Source: Coptis chinensis (Eukaryota; Streptophyta; Magnoliopsida; Ranunculales; Ranunculaceae). From it: a stretch of 64,000 nt of DNA. The stretch covers positions 37,688,001 to 37,752,000 of the forward strand of contig CM027380.1 of assembly GCA_015680905.1 (NCBI GenBank), read 5' to 3'. Position numbers and translations under genes: made by a program. This document shows, in pieces, positions 23,378-34,876 of this stretch (its first letter is position 1; every line of letters begins with the position of its first letter). Under the pieces are notes generated by a model that saw only the letters and a program-made list of their open reading frames with translations, ran no database searches and had not been told where the DNA came from.

Positions 23378-24427
23378 ATGCCGGAGCAAAATTTCGAACC
23401 CATCTTCAATTCCAATCTATTTGAAGTGCACTTCAAGGCTGAGATTAAAATAAGAGGATGGGAACCTTTGGTTTTGTTGGGAGGAGCTGCTTATTCTCTT
23501 TCTCTAACTCTTTCATTCTACAATAGTATGGTTAGAGGGAAGGAGAATAGCATCGTGGTTGTGAAGGATAGAAGGATGCTTGAGCTCACCAAGGAGGTGG
23601 TGAGTGTGGTTCTAGGGATTCCTCTGAAGGTCTATGTTCAAACGGAACAGTCCCCATACAACAAGACCATCAATGTGATGATGGCAGAGACTCTCCTCGA
23701 CGGGGTGAAAAACCCCAAGTCTCACTGCGCGTTTCAGAGTTCGCTGCAAAAAAACCAATTGGCAGTATCTTAATGGACAACCTACAACCTGCTAGGCTCT
23801 GCCAAGCTTTCGGATATAGGTAAGGCAATGCTTCATATTTTGTGGATTCTTCAAGATCGAGCAGAAGAATAGCTTCTACATCATCTCCCTTATCTTTTAG
23901 CAACTCTGCAAACCCAAGAACTCAACAGCCCCTATACCAGTGCTGGTCACAAGGATCATGCAGCACTGGGGGTTTGATGCCACAGACGCCCTAGTGGTGG
24001 TCAGGGACACTACTATAGGTCCTAACTATGCCCACTACATCCAGAAGTGTTGGTATCCACCTGCCGCCAGAGCCGCCGAGCAAGCACGCCCGACTGAGAA
24101 AGTGGATTACTTCGCTGAAGATGCCACTCGACAATATACTCAGCCTATGGACAGAATTCACTTCCTCCATGGAGGCCAGAGGATTCTGCATGCATATCTC
24201 CACCAACTTAGGGAAACTTAGGGAAACATTATAGTGGAACAACTGACCATCAGAGAGGAGCAGCAGTCCTTCTAGCAGGAGCAGCGACGTTTGTTCATAG
24301 TGTCGTCACTAGAACACTGTAGAGCATTAGAAACATGCTCCTGCGTAGTGATAGACATGCTAGGACTCGACGTCAAGGAGAAGGATCTTCTAGACGTCAT
24401 GACAAGTCACGCATGGATTCTGACTAG
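23378..24427 (+). pseudogene. E2 post-pol ORF1
   Basis: ATG at 23378 (MPEQNFEPIFNSNLFEVHF). Motifs IKIRGWEPLV, EVVSVVLGIPLKV, then after a stop near 23772 and frame changes MLHILWILQD and TAPIPVLVTRIM match the ORF1/ORF2 domain of E3 and E4. C-terminus is Arg/Ser-rich (SDRHARTRRQGEGSSRRHD) ending with TAG at 24425-24427. About 349 codons if frames are followed. It belongs to the plant putative transposon protein group; function unknown. Decayed by at least two frame changes. Confidence 0.7.
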
Positions 24428-24773
24428 GAAATCTCCCTAGTGTCCATATAGTTGGATATATTTATCTTTATTTTTCTTTTTACATGTATGACATAGTATA
24501 AGTTCAGTTATATGTTATATATTATTATTTGTGTGTTTTATTTTGTGGAATTTAGTATATGAGTAGAAGGTAATACAGATACATCATGCCAAAATTTTCT
24601 ATTTTGCTTATGCAATTTCATATATGTTTTCAAAAAATACAAAAACCCAAAAAGATTTTCATAGTAGAATAATTATATTTAGTACAATAACCCTTGTATT
24701 TCTCGTTCTATATTAAACAACCCACGCCCCAAACTTATTTTTTTTGGAGGGGGGGGGGGGGGGTGTGTGTGTG
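24428..24773 (+). other. E2 spacer ending in a G run and TG repeat
   Basis: Noncoding. The end (ttttttttgga, G15 at 24749-24763, then TG repeats) corresponds to the PPT-like site after ORF1 in E4 (40795-40805). E4 is inserted at its end, and the TG repeat blurs the target duplication. Confidence 0.55.
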
Positions 24774-26103
24774 TGATAAGCACCCAAAAGTGTATTTTAA
24801 ACCCATTAATAGTATTTAATCTACTTAGACCAATTATGCTTATAATAAATAAGAGTTAGTACTGTTTACATATTTGTATGCATTCCAGGACTTGAAGTTG
24901 ATTAGGTGACTAAAAATACCAATTTTGCATGGAAAACGAGTCAAGATGATTACTGAGGAAGTTCTATATTTAAAACCCAAGACTCGTGAAGAAAAGCCTT
25001 TTTCAAGGCCAGTCAAAACTGGGAAGTCAAAGTCAATACGGGTAGAAAAAAAAATAGAAAAGTCAATAGAACTTCAACAGGCCGTATCTTTGAACTCAGG
25101 CTTCTGAATTGTGCCAACTTTATGTCAAAACAACCGGCTCGGAACCAGCTTTCCAATGGACCTAGTCTTGCCCCAATAAAATCTATAAAAGTGGATGAAA
25201 AAGGTATGGAAGTAAATTCCACCAGCAGTGGCCTCTTTAGACTTAACCTAATGGACTTTAAGCTCACTTTAGAGGCCTAAAGTCCCCCTTTTTGACCCAT
25301 ACACGAAAATGTAACCCTAACCCTCTCATATATAAAGAGGACTAAGGTTAAACACTTATCTACCCCTACTCTCTCTCCATTATTAGTTTAGTTTTAATTA
25401 TGGTTCTTTCTTTCTCTCTATCTTTTTAGTGTATAGTTTAGGGTTAGAATAAATTAGTTTGTAGCCACCATTAATTCCCATCAATAAAAGCTTAGTTCTT
25501 TAATATTTTGTTCTTCTTTTCATTATGTCTTATTATTATTGTTTAGTTAGCATGATTCCGATGACACAAGGCTAAACTTTCATTAGAGGAGGTTTATTTA
25601 TTAAGCCATGTGAGAATGATTAACCACTAGTTTAGTATTGTTTGCAATAAGAACGTCTAGTTCTTCGTTGTGAGTGTCTAGAGATAGAGCTCATAATGGA
25701 GAACTAGAGTTTAGAGCCACCACCAAAGAGATTTGTGGTGGAGTTAAACTCTCATGCTAGTGAAGCCTTGATCCGAGAGGACTTGGTGTTCACTAGGGAT
25801 TAAAACAAGTGATTCGGTACTAATTAATAGTCAATCGAATCGCGTGGCGGATTAAACCCATTTTAATATCTTTTCTCATAATTTAAATTACTATTTATCT
25901 ACTATTTTCACATCATATTACTTTCACTAGTAAAAGCACAAGTCTAATCTAAACTTGCATTCAAGTAGTGTACGACTAGAGTGGTACGAACACGACTACT
26001 CTTCCCTCTATGAAATGATTAAGAGAGTTTCATATCGTGATAATCTATTGTTTCCTCATCATCAATTCATTGTTTTGATAGCATTAAAAATAATATCTTA
26101 TCA
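24774..26103 (+). repeat. E4 5' LTR
   Basis: 1330 bp, TGATAAGC...CTTATCA, followed by the PBS. Homologous to the E3 and E5 LTRs. TATA box TATATAAA at 25329-25336. Short GTCAAAGTCAA motif at about 25025. Confidence 0.9.
25329..25336 (+). promoter_or_regulatory. TATA box in E4 5' LTR
   Basis: TATATAAA in the context cctctcatatataaagagg. In the 3' LTR the same place reads tatatgaa (about 51836), a mutated copy; E5 keeps it at 63196-63203. Confidence 0.6.
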
Positions 26104-26104
26104 A

Positions 26105-26121
26105 TGGCGCCGCTTGCCATC
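26105..26121 (+). promoter_or_regulatory. Primer binding site of E4
   Basis: TGGCGCCGCTTGCCATC, one base after the LTR; Asp-tRNA type as in E3. Confidence 0.8.
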
Positions 26122-26625
26122 TAGTTAGTTTACATTATGCGCATTTAGATTAGAAAACACTGTTTTACTATTCACAAAACACACACTTAAAACACTATTT
26201 GTAATTTCTTTGAATTTTTCTGCTACTATTTGAGAGCATACGAGTTGTTCAACCAACTCCCTGCCCTCCCGTTAGCTGACCCTAAAAGTCTCAAACATAG
26301 TTATTTAGTTGTGACCGCACGCGCCTCATTTTTGCCTTCATTGAGCGCAACCCGCATCTTACTTTAACTCAAGCACCGTGCCCAATTTGCACTATTTCTA
26401 AGCGTACCCTAGGTTAATTATAGTAAATTAATTTTTTTAATATTATTTGCAATATTATCTCAAGAGTACAGTACAGTACTCGTATGCTATCAACTACAAA
26501 ATTTTAAAAAATATTTTTCTCATTCTAAACGGTGTCTAGAAAACTCAAAGAATTGGGGTTTTCTAATTAAGAAACGTGCACGCACGGACAACCTCCCTCA
26601 ATTCTTAAGTAGTCTGGCTATTGGT

Positions 26626-27880
26626 TAATAGGGTTATATACTAAAAGCATTACTTTTGTAATAAATTTAATTCTTTATATTTTGAATGAGAATCATATGG
26701 ACAAATGTTATGCATATTATATATGTTATTAGTTATATGCATGCGTCTAATACTTTATGTTGTAGATGATATGGTGTGTGGTAACACACAGAAGATCATA
26801 TCATCTGTACCTTATAAAGTATAAGTAAACGTTCACAACCTAGATGGGTTTGGACAAACCATTGGTACGGTTGTAGTATAATCTAGTATTAGTCTATCTT
26901 GACTATAGGATTATATTAGTACACTTTGTGTGTATTGAACAGGACCAAGTGAGGTTGTTTCTCTTTATACTGACTATATAAGAGAACAAACACCTCTGTT
27001 ATTATGGATGCTTGTCCTCTTAATTCGGATATAATAACTGGCACCTACGTGCATTGTACATTGCTTTTAAACCATCAATGAGTAAGATTTATTTGTGAAT
27101 CAACAAACTCGATATTTTGGGTAATGACATTGTATGTAAGGTGTGTTGTTGATTATAGAAGGAATCCGTGACCCGCAGGAAGTCGGGCTGATGATGTCCC
27201 CTAGAGGAGCTCGTAAAGATTGTCATGTAAACCCTGCAGGTGGATTTAATCTGACATGACAATGAGGTTGAGTGGTACTACTCAAGGACATAAGAAGTTG
27301 ATTAATGTAGTTGTCAATAAATTGACTTAATCAATGGGCATTCGATATCTTAAACACAGGGAGATCAACAAGCATATAATATGGAGCCCACAAATGTAAT
27401 TTGGGATTAGGGCGGTAGTGCAACAATGGCCTTTAGTGGAATAAGCCATTTGTTGACGGACTTGGGTCGTGTGTTCTGGGCGAACATGGGAAGCCCAAGT
27501 CTGTTAGGAGGCCCAACCCTAATTTCTCCTCATGGTCCCTGTTATAGTCTATAAAAAGAAACCCCTCTTTCTTGGCCATTTTTACACTAAGAGAAACTCA
27601 GGTTTTGCTCAAGAAAAGTGAATTCCAAATTCGGTTCCAACTTTGTGAGTGAGAGAGGCCAATAGAGAAAGAAGGGGCTGGTAGATCGTTGCCCACATAA
27701 CATCCATTCCAAAGATAGGAATACAATAGAAGATCAAGAGGTTGCTGATTCGTAGAGCTTGGATTCTCAGAGAAATCACAGCTGATCAAAAGGTATGATT
27801 TCTAACAAAATCGTGAGAACCTTTATTCCGCTGCGTATGGTTTTCACAGTTTGTATACTACGACCATAACGGTTCCTACA
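26626..27880 (+). mobile_element. Solo LTR, copia-like, copy 1
   Basis: 1255 bp. Ends ...GGTTCCTACA; start TAATAGGG where copy 2 has TGATAGGG (one G-to-A change in the terminal TG). Flanked by TTGGT at 26621-26625 and 27881-27885. No coding sequence. TATA box TATAAAAA at 27550-27557, about 330 bases before the end, followed by a leader-like stretch. The structure suggests Ty1/copia, but the lineage is not proven. It is the remnant of LTR-LTR recombination. Confidence 0.88.
27550..27557 (+). promoter_or_regulatory. TATA box of copia-like solo LTR
   Basis: TATAAAAA in tagtctataaaaagaaaccc; copy 2 has TATAAATA at 60700-60707 on the - strand at the matching place. Confidence 0.6.
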
Positions 27881-28267
27881 TTGGTTTGATACAAAAATAC
27901 AAAACAAATTAATTAATATTATTAGTAAGCCTACCCACTACCTGTTTCACAGGCCTAACATGAAGCCCATTGTAAAACGCCTTAATCTAATTCTTAAAAC
28001 TCTTGGACTAATAAGGTTAAACGTTTTACAGGACTTCACAATCCACACTGTGTACCCGGACCAGTACTCGTATAATTGTTCAAGTAACATAGACGTGTTT
28101 CAAGGCTGTTGAAGACGCTATTTTCAGTAATAATACTGTAAGAGGATTCTATTTCTCCGAACACCTCTATATATCCTCGAATTTACTGTAAGAGGATTCT
28201 ATTTCTAGTAATAATCAAGCTATTTTTGCATGCTCATTAGGACTTACCTATTAGACTTAAAACTTGC

Positions 28268-30256
28268 ATGACATTAAGATCTGATACGTATAAACCTGCC
28301 ATATTAGTTTATCGTAGATGCAGAGATAATCGCCTATCTAGAAATTCACCAATCACCACACACACACCACTTACACCCACCACGACTACATTTGTAGCAA
28401 TGGGTGAAGAAATAGCAGAGAGACCCCTCTCTGATTTTTATAAGGCTTTAAATGATGGACCTGAGTCTTGCATAATTCTTGCAGATACTACGGGAGATTT
28501 TAGAATCCCCCCCAATATATTTAATCTGCTACCTATTTTCCATGGGTTAGACCATGAGAAGCTTTATCAACACTTGCATAGGATACAACAAGTTCTTACT
28601 ACATTTTATCATCCTAACATAAGATCTAAACAAATAAAGCTCATAGTGTTTCCTTTCACCCTAGCTGACAAAGTGGCTGCTTGGCTAACCACACAAAAGT
28701 TGAACTTTGTCGATACATGGGCAAAACTAGTAGAATTATTTATAGAACAATTTTATCCACCACAGAAGACTGATGAGATGCTATCACATATTCATTTCTT
28801 TCGCCAAAAGCCTCAAGAATCCTTTTCTTAGGCTTGGAATCGTTTCACTGATCTTCTAGTAGAATGTCCCCATCATAATCTTGGTAAAGACATACTATTT
28901 CGTGCATTCTTCAAAGGCCTATCCCAACATCATAAAGAGACTTTAGATATCATGAACGGAGGAAATTTCCTAGGTAAAGGAGCCACATATGCTTATAACT
29001 TTCATGATAATTAATCTAAGAAAAGTAACAACTGGGGAGGTAACGAAGACTCCCGCTCCATTCTTTCTTCTTCTACAACTAAGACAGCTAGTATGTTTGA
29101 GGTTAAACCTGATCCTGAACTTAGAACTTTAATTGAATCCGTAACTCATAAAGTAGATGCTCTTTATGTAAATAAACAAAAAGCGAAACCCACTCTTGTC
29201 ATGAATATAAACTCTCCTCACTGTAATTTCTATTTTAGTCTTGAGCATTAAGATCATTATTGTCCTCTTGCCTATGAACAACCACCACCATAGCCAGAAG
29301 ATGTCTGCGCTTTTAATAGACCTAACACATCTTGGAGACAAAATCCTAATTTTAGTTGGCATAATAATCACCAACAAGCAACACCTCCAGGTTTTAATAA
29401 TCAAAATGTTAGGCCCACCAATAACTACAATTAATATCAACCAAGGCAAGGACAAGGGCAAGGTAATTACAATAATAATAATAAAAGTTTAGTCCCGGTT
29501 AATAACAACTATCAAAATCCACCCGTTAATAATCAACATGAGATAGTTCCTGTTACACAACCCGTGGCAACCTAACCTTCCCAGCCTGATAGATTCGATG
29601 CATACATGCAAACTCAACAACAGATATTACTAGCAATCTAACAATCCATCCAACAATTATTCCAAGAAAAGACCCAAAAAAAGGCTTGTTTCCAGGTCAA
29701 CCCGTACCTAATCCAAAATCAACAAACACAACTTTTGAATTAACCGGTAATCTTAGTAATGAAAATTTAATACAAGGAGAATTAAAGGCCGTAACTACTC
29801 TTCGTTCAGGGAAAGTGGTTGACAACAAAGTAATAATACCTGAGGACTCCCCACAAACTAATAAAGAGAAATGAACCTTACTAGATACCATAGTTGAAAA
29901 TGAAGTTCCTACTACTGTAGAAGTACCAGTTAAACCAAAACCTAAGGGGAAACCGACAATAGTTAAAGAAAAGGGAAATAGTCCTATTGACCCTTATGCT
30001 AAATATAGGGCCGTTTCCCCAGAGACTAGCTATGCTAAAGAAGAACAATACTTTTGAGGAGATTAGGAAAGTTTTCAAAAATTTAACTATAAACCTACCT
30101 TTCCTCAAAGCTATAAAACGTCTTCCAAAACACGCTAAGTTTCTTAATGATTTGTGCACCACAAAGAGGAAAACAAACGTACCTAAAGAAGCCTTCTTAA
30201 TAGAACAATTTCCCTCTTTATCTAGGCACAATGTAATTGTTAAGTACAAGGACCCT
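28268..30256 (+). pseudogene. gag: E4 Gag (Athila-type), broken at its pol side by a solo LTR
   Basis: ATG at 28268. Motifs ERPLSDFYKAL, DFRIPPNIFNLLPIFHGLDH, IVFPFTLADKVAAWLT and QFYPPQKTDEM define the Athila capsid. Nearly all lies in one frame with stops at CAG- or CAA-like positions (for example TAG near 28829). The knuckle near 29220-29260 reads C-x2-Y-x4-H-x4-C: the second Cys is lost (TGT to TAT). Gln/Asn-rich spacer follows, a frameshift in an A run near 29680, then the pre-protease linker (LPFLKAIKRLPKHAKFL). The frame stops in KYKDP, cut by the giant solo LTR, and resumes at 34882 in the same frame. Confidence 0.87.
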
Positions 30257-31739
30257 TGTCACACCCCAAATTTCCAGAAAAATTAAAACTGATATTCAAT
30301 CATCTGGAAACCCAGGGTGAAACAAAACCCACTAACATATTATCAACCACAATATTTAAAATCTAAGATCAAATTAAAACTGAAAGAACAACGCTTCATT
30401 TACAAATAAAATTTTTTTCTAACCAACTCTATTACACTTGTTTCCAATTCAAAACCGTACACTTTCCTTAAAAGGGAAGACTCCAAGAGCAAATCCAAGT
30501 CACGTGTCTTCATCCATCGCCTCCACCATCTATGTTCCCAAGAACACACCCACGTTAGGAAAACAAAGCAAACATGGGTCAAGAAATTGAATTTTCTTTG
30601 GTATGAGTAGACTAACAACAAAATATATAATAATCATTTAAATGAATAAATGTAACATTTCAAACAATTTCAACTTGGAAGACAATATAGTTCCGTTTTT
30701 CCAAAAAGCGGTGTAGTTTCTTCCCAAGTAAGATTTCACCCCAACATACAAATTCCCAAGAATCTCATATAATATTACTTTCGTCATTCCCACTTTCCCG
30801 GATAACTCACAATACAATACCACTTACATTTTATTTATTAACTTTGCATATATGATAACCTAATTAAATATGAGTTTGGTATACCTTACCTTTAAGCCAA
30901 CACGCCTTCGTCTTAGGGTAGGATATTTCGTCCCTCGCAGAAAAGATTAATAGATCCTACCCTCCCGCAAAACGAGTTAGACATCACAATAAATTGATTT
31001 ATCTCGGCCGAAAATTCTATTCATGACCCAACCTTATTTAAGACATTTAAGTCTAATTGATATAACTGGTTCGTCTCCAAGATATTCGGGAATACCACTT
31101 ATCATAATACCTTCATCAAGGGTAGTCATTCATATGACATCATTACGTCATAAAGTTTAACATAACCATAGATCTCATACTATCACAAGTCATTAATATT
31201 TTCGTAATAACATATCAAGTTATAGTCAATTCATAGTCACATAGAAATCACAACCATTTACTAATACTATTCAAACCACACTTCACATCCATAACATCAC
31301 ACAATTCATATACTTTTACTTTAGTATCCTTTCGTCTACTTATGAGAACGAGGAAAAGTCACAACCAAGGAGTACATTCATCCCTTTGTGAGTATCAACT
31401 CATACAAACCACGTAAACATTTATCATAAGAAATCATATACATCATATCACGATAACTCCATCACACGAAAATCAATATTTTACTTTGCTTATTACTTAT
31501 CTCGTTGACTCATTTATTCAAAGACCGCATTGACCTTTAGTTCCTACTCCACGATTTGCACTACACACATTTGCCAAATCACACATATCCGTAAGCCTAG
31601 ATGACATATGTCCCAAGCGGGATATCGCTCCAGAAAACATACTTTCATCTTGTAAACTCGTATCTTGTGAGTCACGACCATCTCGGGCTTTCCATACACA
31701 TAATCACAAAGCCTCTTTTGGGCATAACAAAATATCGGT

Positions 31740-32025
31740 CATTCATGGCACATTCATGAATACCTTGGGTCATTCCATACATTCAAGGAATACCCATCAT
31801 AACACTAACGGGCCATTCATGGCACATTCAATAAATGCCCCGAGTCATTCCCGCCACATTCAAGGAATACCCAAACCTACATTCCCGCACATTCAAGGAA
31901 TCTGACCAACCCGCAAGCCGAATACCTTAGTTCCTCATAGGGCAGTCCAAACGATTAGGTTATTCATGGCACATTCAATGAATACCCGGTCATTCATGGC
32001 ACATTCAATGAATACCCATCTATCA
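31740..32025. repeat. Diverged tandem repeats in giant solo LTR 1
   Basis: Units resembling cattcatggcacattcaatg + aataccc recur at least five times with variation. Not clearly expanded in the other two copies. Confidence 0.7.
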
Positions 32026-32941
32026 CATGACATCACAAGTCATAAACATTTCTTTTCATTACCAAATCACGGTGGAGTTCTAAAGATGTGGGCGACACAT
32101 TAAAACATTATTATCACTTATAATTATACTAGCATTACTCATGTCAAAAATAGACCACACATGCAAAGAGTCACTTTCGGCGTCCGGCAAATCAAGCACT
32201 TAAATATCATTAAATGTAAAAGCGGACTTATAATCAAACAAATACAATTTATATAACCATACTCATATATACAATATCGTAAACAAATAGTTCATTAGCC
32301 CAAATTCAAGTCCACACACACTAATGTCTAAAACATATCCACATATACTAAAGTCTATATTCATATACAACTTTATCTCCCACATATATATTTATGTAGT
32401 CTCAAAACAACGATAATTTCTAACATAATCACATAGTTATCACACAAACTAATATATATATTATAGATATAGTGTAGTTGGTACGCACTTTTGCTCAAAA
32501 GTTTCGTGAAATCTTTCAAGATTGGAATCAAACCTTCGTAGTTCTTATCGACCCACATAATCAATGCTAAGGTTTTCCTACATTCATCCAAATGACATGT
32601 AACTTAATTATTTAGAAACTAAGGTATTTAGATATACTTTTCATGTAGAACTTCGAAGTCCCAACCTTAGCCCATCTAAAAGAAAATTTAGGTTGAAAAC
32701 GGTCAAAATCCTAATTTCAAAAATGGGATTTACGGGGATATCTTTCGAATGGAACAACTCTTTCCACGTATCCAAACGATCGAAGCTTTTTGGCTTTAGA
32801 AGCCGACGCATTAGGAACTTACTTTCTCTTGTTTAACATCAAATCTAAATTAGATAATTTACCAACCAAGTTATACAATATCCGCCCGTTATTTTATTAC
32901 TATATATATATCCATATAAGCAAACATAAAAAAGCTGGAAA

Positions 32942-33336
32942 AGTCAACATTCATCAAATAATCAAAAGTCAACGGTCAATTTCAACGGTCAATTGTCGAA
33001 GGTCAACACCTCATGGTCAAGGTCAAACTCAACATGTCATGGTCAAAGTCAAACCGTCCTAGTCAAAGTCAAACTGACAAAGTCAAAGTCAAAGGTGAAA
33101 GTCAACCGTCAATGGTCAAAGTCAAACTGTCCTGGTCAAAGTCAAACTGTCCAAGTCAAAGTCAAAGGTGAAAGTCAACCGTCAATGGTCAAAGGTCAAA
33201 GTCAACGGTCGATGGTCAAAGTCAAAGGTGAAAGTCAACCGTCCATGGTCAAAGTCAAACCAAAGTGTTTGACGGGTTCAGAGTCATAGCCATGGTGCAA
33301 AAAATCAACCGTCGATGGTCAAAGTCAAACCGTCGC
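32942..33336 (-). repeat. GTCAA (W-box-like) array in giant solo LTR 1
   Basis: By hand I count about 34 copies of GTCAA in about 400 bases, mostly as ggtcaaagtcaa, which contains two TTGAC W-box cores on the - strand. Similar but shorter arrays lie at 43905-43965 and 48690-48925 in the other copies. Could be a WRKY-factor enhancer or merely a minisatellite. Confidence 0.85.
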
Positions 33337-34723
33337 GGTCAAAGTCCAACATGTCTTGGTGAAAGCCAAACTGCTGTTTCCGGTGTTCGACAGGTCCAGG
33401 AATCAATAGCCATGGTTCATGGCTAAGGTCAAAGTGCATGGTTCACGGCTGCGTGACTAAGGTAATGGTTCGGACCTTTCCCAAACCTTAGAACCCTGAA
33501 GTCTAAAAGTCCATTTTATTTATTCTACCCGATTGGATCTATATTAAATTATATGGACCTTTGTATATTAGAAACGGGCCCATAGACTAATATTAGAACC
33601 GGTCCCAAAACTTACTTAAACCGGGCCCAAACTAAACTTAATTACACCGGTCCAAAGATTTCAAAACAAATAGAAAAGGGCCCAACCACTTAAGTTAGAT
33701 TTCGCCCACATAAAATAAATTCTGAAATTTCGCCAACCACCCTGAAATTTCGCCTTTGAAATTTCGCCCAACCAACTAAACAAACTAGGCCCAAACAAAA
33801 CAAAACAAGATCGGTTATTAAAACCAAAGGTTTGGCCCAAGGCCCAAACCGAACTTTACTTGTTCATCATCTCCTTCCCACGTTCTCCACCACCACCAAA
33901 ACCGACCACCACCAAATCCGATCGCCCTCCTCCCGATCTACTTTCGAAAATGCTTCGGGGAAAAACCCCACAACATTTACAAAACCGAAAACCCCAACTC
34001 CTTCAATATATATCTTCTAAAAAAACTAGATCTAGCCAAATTTCGAACCGCCATTAAAAGAGTTTTGGGAGCTTCTAACAGCCCCCATTCGAACATCAAT
34101 ACCCACACTACACTAACCACTTCAACCCATTTGCCACTCAACCAACCAAAATCGACCAAAAAATAGCCCCACCACCGATTCGCCACCGCCATTACCGCTC
34201 CAACCAAGCTTTGGCCCCGACATCACGCGACTACACAACCCAACAACACCACTATCAACAAAAAGCGGTTCATCACCACACAAAAAACGAGTTCAACCCG
34301 CCACCATCGATGCGGTTTCACAACCACCATCGATGCGGTTTCCAAACAAAACTGGCTTCCTCAGCGCCATTAAGCGCTGTTGAGGCGTGAAACGAGCTAC
34401 AACAGCATTTAAGTTCAAAGCCCACGCCGCCATTAACGTTTATTCGAGAGCTTGAGCGGCTCATCCAAAACCACAATTCATTCGGCGGTTTAATTCCAAA
34501 TTCAAATTTAATAAAATTTAATAAAACAAATTATCTGAAAGTCCAACCACGGTGGAAAATGATGAGCGATTTTCAATACCGTAAGTTCGGTGAAATAGCA
34601 AAATAGCTACTCACTTTTATGAGCGACTCGGCGAATCCTCCTAGCCCGATTAAATTATACTCGATCTCCAAAGAAAAGCGGTTTCTCTTATTTTTAATAT
34701 ATTATATTATCTTAAGAAAAGTG

Positions 34724-34731
34724 TTTATATA
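34724..34731 (-). promoter_or_regulatory. TATA box of giant solo LTR 1
   Basis: TATATAAA on the - strand, 145 bases from the LTR end; found at the same distance at 45218-45225 (TATATAAT) and 47350-47357. Confidence 0.55.
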
Positions 34732-34876
34732 CTTGGGTCCTAAACCCAAGCCAACACGACTTGGGCCCCAAAACCGGGCCCACGTATCCCGAAAAATCCG
34801 GCGAATTTTTAAAATAAACAATTAAATTAATTAATTAAATAGAAAAATACGTATAAAAAAAACACGGGGTGTTATA

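Larger units (their letters stand above)
26122..28267 (+). other. E4 5' leader, interrupted by a solo LTR
   Basis: Noncoding apart from the solo LTR at 26626-27880. A 21-base direct repeat (ctgtaagaggattctatttc and on) occurs at about 28135 and 28187. Confidence 0.65.
30257..34876 (-). mobile_element. Giant solo LTR 1 (4620 bp)
   Basis: On the + strand it reads TGTCACACC...GGTGTTATA; the last CA is mutated to TA. Target duplication ACCCT at 30252-30256 and 34877-34881, splitting the gag-pol frame, which is continuous once one ACCCT and the insert are ignored. Homologous to 41889-45369 and 47201-50769. No coding sequence. Orientation is given by a TATATAAA box 145 bases from the right end. 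Long LTRs with TGTAACrCC/GGGTGTGACA ends suggest the Tekay/Del chromovirus group; this is inference. Confidence 0.88.

Noticed and set aside
24749-24775. G15 plus TG repeat as a telomere-like or quadruplex signal
   Set aside because: Best explained as a slipped PPT-like site of E2; quadruplex formation is possible but cannot be judged from one homopolymer.
29129-29461. 110-codon - strand frame with hydrophobic content
   Set aside because: Antisense of E4 gag; hydrophobicity reflects antisense of Asn/Gln-rich codons.
31740-32025. Possible CRISPR-like or satellite array
   Set aside because: Repeat units vary in length and sequence and there are no unique spacers of equal size; this is a plant LTR with local duplications.
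32993-33289. 98-codon open frame rich in Val-Lys-Val-Asn repeats
   Set aside because: It is a translation of the GTCAA tandem array inside a solo LTR; no gene. The same holds for the frame at 48654-48944 on the - strand.
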